Part shown: positions 52,241 to 61,657 of the stretch, in pieces
Layout of the letters: every line of letters starts with the position of its first letter
How positions within the stretch are numbered: the stretch's first letter is position 1
NCBI GenBank assembly: GCA_035452965.1
Contig: DAOTCE010000004.1
Span: 248,001 to 312,000 of the forward strand
Source of the DNA: Candidatus Paceibacterota bacterium
Lineage (GTDB): Bacteria; Verrucomicrobiota; Verrucomicrobiia; Limisphaerales; UBA8199
DNA: 64,000 nucleotides
Reading direction: 5' to 3'
The notes under the pieces: model-generated
What the model was told of the DNA's origin: nothing
Databases searched by the model: none
The model's input: the letters and a program-made list of their open reading frames with translations, nothing else
Position numbers and translations under genes: made by a program

Positions 52241-53041
52241 ATGTCCTTGCCCGCAGACTATCACACACACACGCCGCTCTGCCACCATGCCACGGGCGAG
52301 CCGACCGAACTGGCGGCACAGGCACTCAAGGTCGGACTGAGCGAGATCGGCTTCTCCGAGCACGCCCCGATGCCCCGCGACGATTTCGACGACTGGCGCA
52401 TGAGGACTGCCGAGCTGGACACCTACATTGCGAACGTGCAGCAGGCCCGTCGTGCCCATCCCAGTCTCGTCATCAAGATTGGCTTGGAGGTGGACTACCT
52501 GCCGGGCTATGAAGATTGGATTCGGGAGCTGGCCGCCCGCCATTCGTGGGACTACCTTATTGGTTCCGTCCACTACGTTTCCGAGTCCTGGGCCATTGAC
52601 CACCCCGCTCAGTTGGCGCGGTGGAAGGACCGCGCGCCGCTGGATGTCTGGACCACTTACTTCGATCGCCTCACCCAGGCTGCCGAATCCGGCCTGTTCG
52701 ACATCATCGGACACGCCGACCTGTGCAAAAAGTTCTCTATTTATCCCAAGGAAGATTGCACACCGCTCTTCAACCGGTTTCTGCATGCGGCCAAACGAAG
52801 TGGTCTGGCCCTCGAACTCAACACTGCCGGGCTCCGCAAAGACTGCCGGGAAATATATCCCAGCCCCCGCTTTGTTCAGCTCGCCGCCCAACTCCGCGTG
52901 CCGATCACGTTCGGCTCCGACGCCCACTCACCGGCGGAGGTGGGGATGAATTTCCCCGAGGCGGTCCAACTCGCCCGCAGCGCCGGCTACGCTGATTACC
53001 ACCGGTTCACCCAACGTCAGCACGAACCAACCAGCCTCTGA
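52241..53041 (+). CDS. PHP-family histidinol-phosphatase
   Basis: A 266-aa PHP-domain phosphatase of the HisJ/HisK kind, which makes histidinol from histidinol phosphate. Metal ligands are visible in YHTHTPLC (first HxH), GFSEHAPMP (Glu-His), IKIGLEVDYL, IGSVHYV, IIGHADL and FGSDAHS. The size fits the family. It is not near other histidine genes here. Another phosphoester substrate is possible. ATG at 52241. Confidence 0.85.
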   Translation: MSLPADYHTHTPLCHHATGEPTELAAQALKVGLSEIGFSEHAPMPRDDFDDWRMRTAELDTYIANVQQARRAHPSLVIKIGLEVDYLPGYEDWIRELAARHSWDYLIGSVHYVSESWAIDHPAQLARWKDRAPLDVWTTYFDRLTQAAESGLFDIIGHADLCKKFSIYPKEDCTPLFNRFLHAAKRSGLALELNTAGLRKDCREIYPSPRFVQLAAQLRVPITFGSDAHSPAEVGMNFPEAVQLARSAGYADYHRFTQRQHEPTSL

Positions 53042-53441
53042 CCTGCGGCTTGTTACGCAACCATCGCCGCTTACCACAGTGTTTCCTTTGCCATTGGAAA
53101 CAACTGAATGAGGCGGCAGGGTCTTTTTGGGACGAGCGCTCCCTCTCAGGAAGAAAGACCCCTTGGTAGCTGCTCTCCTGGAACAGCCACTGCCAAGTTT
53201 GTAAGGAATATCCCTACAAAAACTCTAGTGGCCAGCCCTACAGACAGCCGGCCTTTGGGTGAGGTATAAATCACTCCAGCAATAGATGGCCCAGACGGGG
53301 AATGCCTTGGCGGCACCGGCGGGCTTGGCTGTTGCAGCGGCAGCCTGGTTGAGCAGATGGGGAATGGGTGGTTATCGTTAGCCCGGTGAAGCTCAGAAAC
53401 CATCGGGTCCCAGGCTGCCACTCCAGCAGCTTCGCCTGCGT
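53042..53441. other. Intergenic region without a recognised gene
   Basis: These 400 bases lie between convergent genes. No convincing reading frame is present. The only notable structure is an imperfect hairpin: GGGTCTTT (53119-53126) and AAAGACCC (53154-53161), with a 27-nt loop, which could be a terminator for the phosphatase gene. Confidence 0.45.
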
Positions 53442-53720
53442 TCAGGACCGGAACAGACACAGGCCGGCAATCACGAGGAACACCACTCCCAGAAGCACCG
53501 TCGCGCCAACCAGGCACTTCAACACGGGGCCCTTTTCCAGACGCTTGCATTTCTCCGCCAGCGACGGGAAGATCAGGCCCAGGCGAACCCAGAGGTTATA
53601 CTCCCAATCCACGAAGGCGCTCCATTGGCGGTGTCTCCAGAGTATGAAGCAGAGCCAAGCCAGCGAGGCTCCGGTAAGCACGACCAGCGCGCCGATCAGC
53701 GCGAGCGTTGTCTTGTCCAT
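53442..53720 (-). CDS. Small membrane protein, two helices
   Basis: A 92-aa protein with two predicted membrane helices (TLALIGALVVLTGASLAWLC and CLVGATVLLGVVFLVIAGLC) joined by a cytoplasmic or external loop with aromatic residues (RHRQWSAFVDWEYNLWVR). It resembles DUF-type inner-membrane proteins found beside metabolic genes. The ATG at 53720 is chosen; one at 53735 is also in frame. No function is inferred. Confidence 0.6.
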   Translation of the reverse strand: MDKTTLALIGALVVLTGASLAWLCFILWRHRQWSAFVDWEYNLWVRLGLIFPSLAEKCKRLEKGPVLKCLVGATVLLGVVFLVIAGLCLFRS

Positions 53721-53812
53721 GAGGGTGACGCCCACTCAGTTGGCGCAAGTTCGCGCCGCGCCGCCTGGCTGCGAATAAGGGCGGTGCGGCCGCCCCGATC
53801 CCTGCCTGCGGG

Positions 53813-54172
53813 CTAAAATTCGTTTCGGCACACAGCGCAATACCACCCGCCGCCGGGCGTCATCTTTCGGTGCAGGCGCACCGGTTTCTTCTCCCGGTCG
53901 TGACACACCTGGCAGAACGGTCCGACGAGGTTCGTGCCGTCATCGGTGGGGGTACGCAGCCAGTAGACACCCCGGTCGAAGTACATCTCGCGGACCTGTT
54001 CAGCTTCGGCGTCAACGTGTCCGAGTTTCTCCTTGAGAGCCAGGTTCTCTTCCTGCAGGCGCAGCGCGGCCTCCCGCAGCTCCAGGATTTTCTCCCGAGC
54101 CTCGACCGTGAGGCCGTTCTTGAGCGAATCGATGATGTCCTGGTAGCTCGGAATGCGCACCTTGGAATCCAA
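53813..54172 (-). CDS. Coiled-coil plus zinc-ribbon protein
   Basis: A 119-aa protein: an N-terminal helix (QDIIDSLKNGL), a coiled coil (REKILELREAALRLQEENLA) and a C-terminal zinc ribbon with paired cysteines (FCQVC and YCAVC), with the linking segment EMYFDRGVYWLRTPTDDG. I know this layout as a common family of unknown function found in many bacteria, often near mobile or regulatory genes. It is likely cytoplasmic. No partner is evident. Confidence 0.7.
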   Translation of the reverse strand: MDSKVRIPSYQDIIDSLKNGLTVEAREKILELREAALRLQEENLALKEKLGHVDAEAEQVREMYFDRGVYWLRTPTDDGTNLVGPFCQVCHDREKKPVRLHRKMTPGGGWYCAVCRNEF

Positions 54173-54405
54173 TCATTGTCGTCACGAATTTACAAGCTCC
54201 CACTTGCCCGACCCCGCCCATTGTCCGCGCATCGGTCCGAAGCGACGCCAGACTCAACCATGATTGCCAGCAAGCATGCCACTACGGCTCCGATTGGGCA
54301 GCACTCGTCAAGCCAACATTTTGGATTGGGCGCTCTTCGCCCTAGTCAACAGAATTCCAGTTCCACCGGCTGCCATCTGGAGGCCAAACCAGCGGACGGC
54401 TCAAG

Positions 54406-54633
54406 TCAGTTTCTGGAGTTCCCCTTAACCAATCTGGCTTCGTTGGTCTTAAGGTATTTCTCCATGGTCTCGATGCTGCTGGTCTGAATCCGGCGCGCCT
54501 GTCCCAGCTCCCGCATCATGCGGTAGTCAATCAGCCTTTTGCCAAGCTCCACGATCTGGATATAAGCATTCTCCGTCTTCCACAATTGCCCGTTGGCCAG
54601 AGCCGGCCAGGACTTCTTCCTGCTTGCTTTCAT
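54406..54633 (-). CDS. Small hypothetical protein
   Basis: A 75-aa basic protein: NGQLWKTENAYIQIVELGKR followed by LIDYRMMRELGQARRIQTSS and IETMEKYLKTNEARLVKG. This pattern matches a short family I recall from Verrucomicrobia and related genomes, of unknown function, often present in several copies. Start at the ATG at 54633 is chosen to avoid overlap with the divergent gene and the odd leader. It stands alone on the minus strand. Confidence 0.55.
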   Translation of the reverse strand: MKASRKKSWPALANGQLWKTENAYIQIVELGKRLIDYRMMRELGQARRIQTSSIETMEKYLKTNEARLVKGNSRN

Positions 54634-54731
54634 TTTCACATCTAATAGACGCCTGAAAGGCCGCTTTTGTTCAAATTCTATAGCCGTGCCGAGGCGCGAA
54701 ATCCGGGTTGAAATAATCAGGGGCAAGACCA

Positions 54732-55607
54732 ATGCTTGACCCAATGAACGGCATGGATTCAAGCCGGCGCCCCGTGCTTTGGGCGGCCCAGGGATGGCTC
54801 GGGCTGGTGCTCCTGGCCGTCTTCTGGCCCCTAAACTGGGCCCTGCCCGGGATGCGCACGGCCTACCTGTTTTTCCCCCTCTGGCTCGGTTACATCCTCG
54901 TGGTGGATGCCATTGTCCTGAGCCGGACCGGCACCTCCCTCTGGACGAGGTCGCGGCGGGGTTTCGTCCTGTACTTCCTGGCCTCGGTGCCGGTCTGGTG
55001 GCTTTTCGAAGCGATCAACCGGCGGACCGGCAACTGGGAATATCTCGGCACCTCCGCATTCACCGATCTCGAATACTACCTGCTCTGCACGATTTCCTTT
55101 TCCACCGTCATGCCGGCGGTCTTTGAGACGGCGGAGCTGGCTGGAAGCTTCCGTTGGGTGCAACGCCTGGCTGCGGGCCCGCGTCTTCGGCCAACCCCGG
55201 CGGTCAATCTCGGCATGCTCCTTGGCGGCGCAACCATGCTGGCGCTGACGCTGGCCTGGCCGAAATACTTCTATCCCTTCGTGTGGACCTCGCTCGTGTT
55301 AATCCTGGAGCCGCTAAACGGCTGGCTGGGCCGGCGTCACTTCCTGGAACACACGCAGCAGGGCGACTGGCGGCCGGTGGTGTGCCTGGGGCTGGGCGCC
55401 GTCATCTGCGGCTTCTTCTGGGAAATGTGGAACTACTACTCCTACCCGAAATGGATTTACCACACGCCGGGAGCCCAGTTCCTGCACGTCTTTGAAATGC
55501 CCCTGCTCGGCTATGGCGGATATATTTCCTTTGCGCTGGAACTGTGCGCCTTCAAGAACCTGCTCTGGCCCCGCTCGCCCCGGCTCCGGCTCGGAGTGCT
55601 GGAGTAA
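54732..55607 (+). CDS. Polytopic membrane protein of unknown function
   Basis: A 291-aa protein with about eight hydrophobic helices (QGWLGLVLLAVFWPLNWAL, YLFFPLWLGYILVVDAIVL, FVLYFLASVPVWWLFEAINR, LGMLLGGATMLALTLAW, VVCLGLGAVICGFFWEMWNY, MPLLGYGGYISFALELC). The sequences EAINRRTGNWEY and FFWEMWNYYSYPKWIYHTP are conserved-looking and could hold polar active-site residues. It resembles, loosely, lycopene-cyclase-type membrane folds. ATG at 54732; internal ATGs at 54744 and 54753 are possible. Function unknown. Confidence 0.7.
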   Translation: MLDPMNGMDSSRRPVLWAAQGWLGLVLLAVFWPLNWALPGMRTAYLFFPLWLGYILVVDAIVLSRTGTSLWTRSRRGFVLYFLASVPVWWLFEAINRRTGNWEYLGTSAFTDLEYYLLCTISFSTVMPAVFETAELAGSFRWVQRLAAGPRLRPTPAVNLGMLLGGATMLALTLAWPKYFYPFVWTSLVLILEPLNGWLGRRHFLEHTQQGDWRPVVCLGLGAVICGFFWEMWNYYSYPKWIYHTPGAQFLHVFEMPLLGYGGYISFALELCAFKNLLWPRSPRLRLGVLE

Positions 55608-55733
55608 TAGATCATTGGATTGTTGCTGGACCAGCAACTTTCCTCCTGCTCCAGCGTTCCACTACTCAAATAGCACGCCTGCCCCTTCGCATTCCCGTTT
55701 CCCTTGGCTGCGCCCCTCTGGTAAGCTCTTCGC

Positions 55734-57263
55734 ATGGCGTTCGATTCATTCCGAGACTTTCTTAAGCGGTTGGAGGCGGCGGGCGAGTTGCGGCGCCTGA
55801 CGCAGCCGGTGGCCACGGAGTTGGAAATCACCGAACTCGCCGACCGCGAGATGAAGAAAGACGGTGGCGGGCAGGCGCTGCTGGTGGAGCAGCCAACGGT
55901 CAATGGGCGGACTTCGCCATTTCCACTCGCCATCAATACGCTCGGCTCGTATCGGCGCATGGCCATGAGCCTGGGCGCCGATTCCATGGAAGAGGCCGCC
56001 GCCGCGCTCGGTTCCCTCGTGAAGGCCAAGCCGCCGACCAGCCTTAAGGAAGCCTTGCGTCTGCTTGGCACCGCGCTCGACCTCCGCCACGCCAAACCCA
56101 AGCTAATTAAGGATGGCGCCTGCAAGGAAGTCGTGCACCGGATCGAGGCCCCGCCCACCCGGACTGAGCCCTGGCCACCAGCGCCCGACTGGCGCAATCC
56201 CTCCGCCCTCCGCCCTCAACCCCCAACCCTCCTCAACCTCCCCATCCAGCAATGCTGGCCGTTGGATGGCGGACGCTTCATCACCCTCCCTTGCGTGGTG
56301 ACGAAAGACCCCGACACCGGCGAGCGCAACGTCGGCATGTACCGAATGCAGGTTTATGACGAACGCGCCACCGGGATGCATTGGCAGTTGCAGAAGGTCG
56401 GCGCGCGCCATGGCCGCCGCTACTACGAAACCGGCACGCGCATGCCAGTGGCGGTGTTCCTCGGCGGCGATCCCGTGTTCACGTTCTGCGCCACAGCGCC
56501 GCTGCCCGACGGCCTGGATGAGTTCCTGCTGGCGGGCTACCTGCGCAAGAAAGCCACCGAACTGGTCCGGTGCGAAACCAGCGACCTGGAAGTGCCGGCG
56601 GACGCGGACTTCGTCCTGGAAGGCTATGTTGACCCGCAGGAGCCGCTGCGCGAGGAAGGGCCGTTCGGCGACCACACGGGCTACTATTCGCTGCCCGACC
56701 GCTACCCGGTCTTCCACCTGACGGCGATCACGCACCGCGAGGACGCCATCTACCCGGCCACCATTGTCGGCCTGCCGCCCATGGAGGACTACTACATCGG
56801 CAGCGCCTCGGTGAGGCTGTTCCTGCCGATCCTGAAGATGACCTTCCCGGAGCTGGTGGACCTGGCGCTGCCGCCCGAGGGCGTCTTCCATAACCTGGTC
56901 TTTGTCAGCATCCGGAAGACCTACCCCATGCAGGCCTTCAAAGTCATGCACGGCCTCTGGGGCATGGGGCAGATGATGTTCACCAAGTACATCATCGTGG
57001 TGGATGACGACGTGGACGTGCACAACACAAGCGAAGTGCTATTCCGGCTCTGCGCGAACACCGATCCGCAGCGGGACGCCATCTTCACCAAAGGCCCCGC
57101 CGACGTGCTCGACCATGCGACGACTGAACTGGCGGTCGGCAGCAAGCTGGGCATTGACGCCACCCACAAGCTGCCCGGCGAGGGTCACCGACGCGGCTGG
57201 CCGCCGATCATACGCATGGACCAAGCCGTACGAAAGAAGATCGATTCCTTGCTGAAAGGTTAA
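55734..57263 (+). CDS. UbiD-family decarboxylase
   Basis: A 509-aa enzyme of the UbiD family, which decarboxylates aromatic acids using prenylated FMN. GGDPVFTFCATAPLPDGLDE holds the substrate/cofactor region; LREEGPFGDHTGYYSLPDRYP carries the conserved acidic residue, and LTAITHREDAIYPATIVGLP completes the signature; TKYIIVVDDDVDVHN is near the C-terminus. Length equals E. coli UbiD (about 497). It could act in quinone synthesis or aromatic degradation; no ubi/men genes or ubiX are next to it. The DRG GTPase gene follows 10 bases later. Confidence 0.88.
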   Translation: MAFDSFRDFLKRLEAAGELRRLTQPVATELEITELADREMKKDGGGQALLVEQPTVNGRTSPFPLAINTLGSYRRMAMSLGADSMEEAAAALGSLVKAKPPTSLKEALRLLGTALDLRHAKPKLIKDGACKEVVHRIEAPPTRTEPWPPAPDWRNPSALRPQPPTLLNLPIQQCWPLDGGRFITLPCVVTKDPDTGERNVGMYRMQVYDERATGMHWQLQKVGARHGRRYYETGTRMPVAVFLGGDPVFTFCATAPLPDGLDEFLLAGYLRKKATELVRCETSDLEVPADADFVLEGYVDPQEPLREEGPFGDHTGYYSLPDRYPVFHLTAITHREDAIYPATIVGLPPMEDYYIGSASVRLFLPILKMTFPELVDLALPPEGVFHNLVFVSIRKTYPMQAFKVMHGLWGMGQMMFTKYIIVVDDDVDVHNTSEVLFRLCANTDPQRDAIFTKGPADVLDHATTELAVGSKLGIDATHKLPGEGHRRGWPPIIRMDQAVRKKIDSLLKG

Positions 57264-57273
57264 CACCTGGCCC

Positions 57274-58254
57274 ATGCCGGCGAACTTGACACCGGAATAC
57301 GAGAGGGCCGAGCTGCGTTACCGGCAGGCGACCAGCAACGAGGAACGGCTGGCCGGCTTGCAGGCGATGCTCAGCGCCATCCCCAGGCACAAGGGAACGG
57401 AGAAGATGCAAGCGGATATCAAGCATCGCATCAGCCTGCTCCGCCGCGAGGAACAGAAGACCGCGCATGGCAAAGGGCCCGACCCGTTCCACATCCCCAA
57501 GAGCGGCGCCGGGCAGGTGGTGCTGATCGGCCCGCCGAACACGGGCAAGAGCAGCCTCCTGGCCGCGACCTCCAACGCCCCTGTCAAGGTTGCCGACTAC
57601 CCGTTCGCCACCGTCGTGCCCCAGCCGGGGATGTGGCACCACGACGATGTGCAGATCGAGCTGGTGGACACCCCGCCGCTCACACCCGAGCATGTGCCGA
57701 CCGGCTTGATGGGCACCATTCGCAATGCCGACCTGGTATGCGCGGTGGTGGAGGCGGGCGAGGCGGGGCTCGAACAGGCGGAAATGGTGCTCGGCGTGCT
57801 CCGCGCCCGCGGGCTGGAGCTGCGATCGGTGGCGCGCAACCAGTTGCCGGCGGCGGATGCCAGCCAGCGGGCGGGACTTATCGTCACCACCAAGTCGGAC
57901 CTGGCGCCGCCCGGTGCTCCTGCAACGTTGCGCGACCTGTACGCCGGCAGACTGGAAGTCGTGGACGTCAGCGCGCGGACCCGGCAAGGATTGGGTAACT
58001 GGTTCGGCCGATTGTGGACCTTGCTGGCGATGATCCGGGTTTACTCCAAGGAGCCGGGCCGGCCGCCAGATATGCACAAGCCGTTCATCGTCCCGGCCGG
58101 CGCGACCGTCGCCGAGCTGGCACGGCAGATTCATCGGGACCTGCCCGAGCGGATGAAGTTTGCGCGGCTTTGGGGGCATAGCCGCTTCGAGGGCCAACAG
58201 GTGCACAAGACCGAGCCCCTCCGGGACAAGGACGTGGTCGAAATTCACGAGTAG
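57274..58254 (+). CDS. DRG/OBG-type GTPase with TGS domain
   Basis: A 326-aa GTPase. An N-terminal helical region (ERAELRYRQATSNEERLAGL) resembles the helical domain of DRG proteins. The G domain shows the P-loop GPPNTGKSS (86-94), the Gly-rich effector loop (VADYPFATVVPQPGMW), DTPP (G3) and TKSD (G4); a TGS domain occupies about 252-326 (FIVPAGATVAELARQIHRDL). DRG GTPases are typical of eukaryotes and archaea and are rarer in bacteria, where they occur in a few phyla. A role in ribosome or translation control is inferred from family. Coupled to the UbiD gene, with no obvious link. Confidence 0.85.
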   Translation: MPANLTPEYERAELRYRQATSNEERLAGLQAMLSAIPRHKGTEKMQADIKHRISLLRREEQKTAHGKGPDPFHIPKSGAGQVVLIGPPNTGKSSLLAATSNAPVKVADYPFATVVPQPGMWHHDDVQIELVDTPPLTPEHVPTGLMGTIRNADLVCAVVEAGEAGLEQAEMVLGVLRARGLELRSVARNQLPAADASQRAGLIVTTKSDLAPPGAPATLRDLYAGRLEVVDVSARTRQGLGNWFGRLWTLLAMIRVYSKEPGRPPDMHKPFIVPAGATVAELARQIHRDLPERMKFARLWGHSRFEGQQVHKTEPLRDKDVVEIHE

Positions 58255-58466
58255 CATCCGCTCGCTTCGCTGCCCTGGCGAAATCGTCATTGTAATTGAT
58301 ACCAGGCCGAGCTTCCCGATAGGCTCGCGGTATGCACGGTGAGTCCAATCACCAATGCGCCCTCACCCGCGCAGCGTTCAGCGCGGACGGGCGCGCAGAA
58401 GCAAATCTATCAGTCAGTGTATTCGCTTTGCCTGGCCGCGGCACTCGAAGCCGATAAGCAAGGTCC

Positions 58467-61400
58467 ATGAAGACTCAGCACTCCAACCGATACTACGCAT
58501 TCCTGCTGCTGCTCCTGGCGGGAACCGCCGTCCCCGCATCCGCCCAAAGCTTACATTTGCTCTCCGCCCCTGATGCCTCGGAAGGCGCCGTAGCCGTGGG
58601 CGGCGGTGATTCCGGATCGCCGGTGATCAGCGCAGATGGGCGCCATGTCCTGTTCGCCAGCGCGGCCGGCAACCTAGTGCTGACGAGCAGCAACACCCCG
58701 GTGCCGTTTCGCAGCCCGCCCGCCCTGAACGTCTTCCTGCGCGACCGCACCAACGGCACGACTGTGTTGGTCAGCGTTAACCTAACCGGCACCAGCGGCG
58801 GCAACGGCGATTCCCTGCCGGTGGGCATATCGACTAATGGCCGCTACGTCGTGTTCGAGAGCAGCGCCAGCGACCTGGTGGCCGGGGACACGAACGGCCT
58901 CGGCGATGTGTTCGCGCGCGACCTGGTCACCGGGACAACCATCCTGGTGAGCGCCGGCACCAATGGCGGCCCGGGGGATGCCGAATCGCGCAGCGCCGTG
59001 ATGACTCGGGACGGTCATTATGTGGCCTTCCTCAGCACGGCCACCAACCTCGTTGCGGAGGGCGACACCAATGGGCTGGCGGATGTGTTCGTGCGTGACT
59101 TGCAGGCGGGGGTAACTGTGCGCGCCAGCACCGGCACCAAGACCGGCGGCCAGGGTGTCTCGGACTCACCCGACATCACACCGGACGGCTACTATGTCGC
59201 CTTCTGCAGCAACGCCCTCAACACCCGGGAGATCTACGTGCGCGACCTGGACAGCGGCGCGCTGATCCATGCCAGCGCCGGCGCGGGCGCGGCGGCGACG
59301 GCGGTGTTGAAGACTCCCATGGTGGTCTGTTACAACCACGCTTTCAGCGCCGACGGCAGGTTCGTGGTGTACGAGACGAGCCGGTCGCCTAATTACAGCC
59401 CGGCGTACCCGGGGCTGATCCTCCGGTACAGTTTGGAGACGGGTCTCACGGACCTGGTTCACACCAACGCTGCCATTCACCCCTCCATGGCCCGGGACAT
59501 TCGCAACCTGGCCATGACACCGGACGGGCAGAAGATTGTCTTTGTGGCCAGTACCAACGGCACCTCGGGGGCGACAACCTGCATCCTCCTCTGGGACGCA
59601 ACCACCGGCGGCACGACGCTGGTGAGCGGCGACCTCGGCGGCCAGGTGCCCGCTAACAGCGCCTGCGATTGGCCGGCCATTGACGCCAGCGGGCGCTACG
59701 TCGTCTTCAGCAGCACCGCCACCAACCTGACCACCAACACCCTCTCGGGCGAATACCACCTTTACCTGCGCGATTTGCAGGCGGGCATCACCACCTTGCT
59801 GGATGCCGACGCCAGCGGCGTCGGCTCGCCGGTCGGACCGTTTGCCATGCCCCGACTCAGCGCCGATGGACGGTTCGTCGCTTTCGAGTGCGGCGACGGC
59901 AACCTGGTGGCCAACGACCGCAACCAGGACACGGATGTCTTCGTCCGCGACCTGTCCACCGGAGGCGTGGAACTTATCTCAGCGCGCGACGCCAGCCTGC
60001 CCTCCCTTACGGCCAACGGGCCGAGCCAGCTCTCGACTCGCTGCGCCAGCGCCGACGGGCGATACATTGTGTTCGCCAGCGAAGCGGACAATCTCGTGCC
60101 CGGCGACACCAACGGGTTCCGGGACATCTTTGTGCGCGATCTGGTGGAGGCCACCAACCTCCTCGTGAGCGTGGGGACCAATGGGATGGGCGCGAACGGG
60201 CTTTCGTATGGACCGGCGATCAGCGGCAACGGCCGTTACGTCGCCTTCACCAGCCATGCCACCAATCTCGTGGTGGGGGACAACAACCGCGCGTCTGATG
60301 TCTTTGTCCGCGACCTCCAGACCGGAACCACCACCCTTGCCAGCGTCAACCGCTTCGGCACGGTCCCCGGCGACGCGGAGTCCGATTGGTCCGAGATCAG
60401 CTCCGACGGCAGATACGTCCTGTTCCAAAGCCGGGCGCGCAACCTGGTCATGGCCTCTTTCACCGGCGCCACCAACCTGTTCGTGCGCGACCTGCAAGCC
60501 GGAACGAACTACGCCCTGACTACCAACGGCTTGTCCTGCGCGGCGATGACGCCGGATGGACGCTTCGTGGCGTTTGCGGACGTAGTCGGCCCCATCGCCA
60601 ACAAACTCCATGTGTGGGCTTCCGCGTTGGCCAGGAGGGTTTACACCAACAGCACGAGCGGGGTCACAAACGTTGCCATCAGCCCGGATGGGAACCGAAT
60701 CGCGTGTCTGGTTGACTCGATTCCCCGGCAGTTGTTCGTGGCCAACCGCGCTGCCGGCACCAGCGGGTTGGTCAGCACCAATTCGCCGTTGTCCCGGCTG
60801 GGGTTGCGCTTCAGCGCCGACAGCCGCTTTCTCGTCTATACCGCAAGGGTGAGCCAGACCAACCAGGTCTGTCTTTACGACTGCGTCGGAGGGACCAGCC
60901 TGCTGATCAGTCGCAGCCACACTTCGGGCAGTCCGGCCTACGGCCACTCCGACTCGCCTGACATCAGCCCCGATGGCCGCTTTGTGGCCTACCGCAGCGC
61001 GGCCAGCAACATCGTCCCGGGCGACACCAACGGCGTGCCGGACATATTCTTCTTCGACCGGCAAACCGGCGTGACGATGCTCCTGACCGCCAGCCGGTTC
61101 GGGAACTTCGCCGCGGATAACCGCTCGCTTTGCCCGGTCTTCACTGCCGGCGGCCAGAACCTCGTGTTCCAGACCTGGGCCTCCGATCTCGCGGAGGCGG
61201 ACTTCAACCGCAGCGGGGACGTGGTGGTTTACAGCCTCTTCTCCTCGGCACCGATACCGCTGTTCTACGCCGCGATCCACCCAGCCGGCGCATCGGGCGC
61301 GAGTCCTTGGCTTACCTGGCCAGCGGTGCCGGGCCGGAGCTACCGTGTGCAGTTCAAGAACAGCCTGATTGAGCCGGACTGGCAGGAGCTGGGCGGCAGT

Positions 61401-61484
61401 GTCACGGTCATCGGCAACCAGGGCTATTGTCAGGACCTTGCCCCCGCCGCCGCGCACAGGTTCTATCGGATTGTGGGGTATTAA
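58467..61484 (+). CDS. Secreted PD40 beta-propeller repeat protein
   Basis: A 1005-aa protein with signal peptide (FLLLLLAGTAVPASAQ). The body is a series of TolB-like PD40 repeats: SADGRHVLFASAAGNLVLTS, TNGLGDVFARDLVTGTTILV and similar units, each with a strand GRYVxFxSxATNLV followed by GDTNG...DVFVRDL. About 18-20 repeats would form two or more propellers. A final domain (SYRVQFKNSLIEPDW, GYCQDLAPAAAHRFYRIV) is common at the ends of large secreted proteins in Verrucomicrobia. Role unknown; possible type II secretion substrate or cell-surface protein. It lies alone, about 210 bases after the GTPase gene. Confidence 0.8.
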   Translation: MKTQHSNRYYAFLLLLLAGTAVPASAQSLHLLSAPDASEGAVAVGGGDSGSPVISADGRHVLFASAAGNLVLTSSNTPVPFRSPPALNVFLRDRTNGTTVLVSVNLTGTSGGNGDSLPVGISTNGRYVVFESSASDLVAGDTNGLGDVFARDLVTGTTILVSAGTNGGPGDAESRSAVMTRDGHYVAFLSTATNLVAEGDTNGLADVFVRDLQAGVTVRASTGTKTGGQGVSDSPDITPDGYYVAFCSNALNTREIYVRDLDSGALIHASAGAGAAATAVLKTPMVVCYNHAFSADGRFVVYETSRSPNYSPAYPGLILRYSLETGLTDLVHTNAAIHPSMARDIRNLAMTPDGQKIVFVASTNGTSGATTCILLWDATTGGTTLVSGDLGGQVPANSACDWPAIDASGRYVVFSSTATNLTTNTLSGEYHLYLRDLQAGITTLLDADASGVGSPVGPFAMPRLSADGRFVAFECGDGNLVANDRNQDTDVFVRDLSTGGVELISARDASLPSLTANGPSQLSTRCASADGRYIVFASEADNLVPGDTNGFRDIFVRDLVEATNLLVSVGTNGMGANGLSYGPAISGNGRYVAFTSHATNLVVGDNNRASDVFVRDLQTGTTTLASVNRFGTVPGDAESDWSEISSDGRYVLFQSRARNLVMASFTGATNLFVRDLQAGTNYALTTNGLSCAAMTPDGRFVAFADVVGPIANKLHVWASALARRVYTNSTSGVTNVAISPDGNRIACLVDSIPRQLFVANRAAGTSGLVSTNSPLSRLGLRFSADSRFLVYTARVSQTNQVCLYDCVGGTSLLISRSHTSGSPAYGHSDSPDISPDGRFVAYRSAASNIVPGDTNGVPDIFFFDRQTGVTMLLTASRFGNFAADNRSLCPVFTAGGQNLVFQTWASDLAEADFNRSGDVVVYSLFSSAPIPLFYAAIHPAGASGASPWLTWPAVPGRSYRVQFKNSLIEPDWQELGGSVTVIGNQGYCQDLAPAAAHRFYRIVGY

Positions 61485-61567
61485 GCAAAGGAGCCAGAAA
61501 TATGCTTGCGAAGATAACTTGTAGCAGCAACGGCTGCCATCACCGCTCGCCGCCATGGCTCTTCCCT

Positions 61568-61642
61568 CGTAGCGACGTCTCGGCAGAGCGCCGCATACTT
61601 CCCCTGCCACAGGCTGCGGCGCTCTGCCGAGACGCCGCTACG
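61568..61642. repeat. Hairpin repeat with 28-bp arms
   Basis: The arms (61568-61595 and 61615-61642) are inverted copies with a single mismatch (A versus G); the loop is 19 nt. The arms have a core of TCTCGGCAGAGCGCC. I recall the same core from dispersed repeats in Verrucomicrobia. It lies between two in-frame ATGs of the pseudopilin, so it is either in its 5' leader or translated. Confidence 0.75.
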
Positions 61643-61657
61643 TCACGGGTCGGACAG

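Noticed and set aside
58467..61484. Tandem repeats resembling an array
   Set aside because: The repetition is at the protein level (PD40 units with varied codons), not identical spaced DNA repeats, so it is not CRISPR.
59979..61610. Long minus-strand frame (543 aa)
   Set aside because: Antisense to the PD40 repeat protein; its low-complexity content mirrors the repeats of the plus strand.
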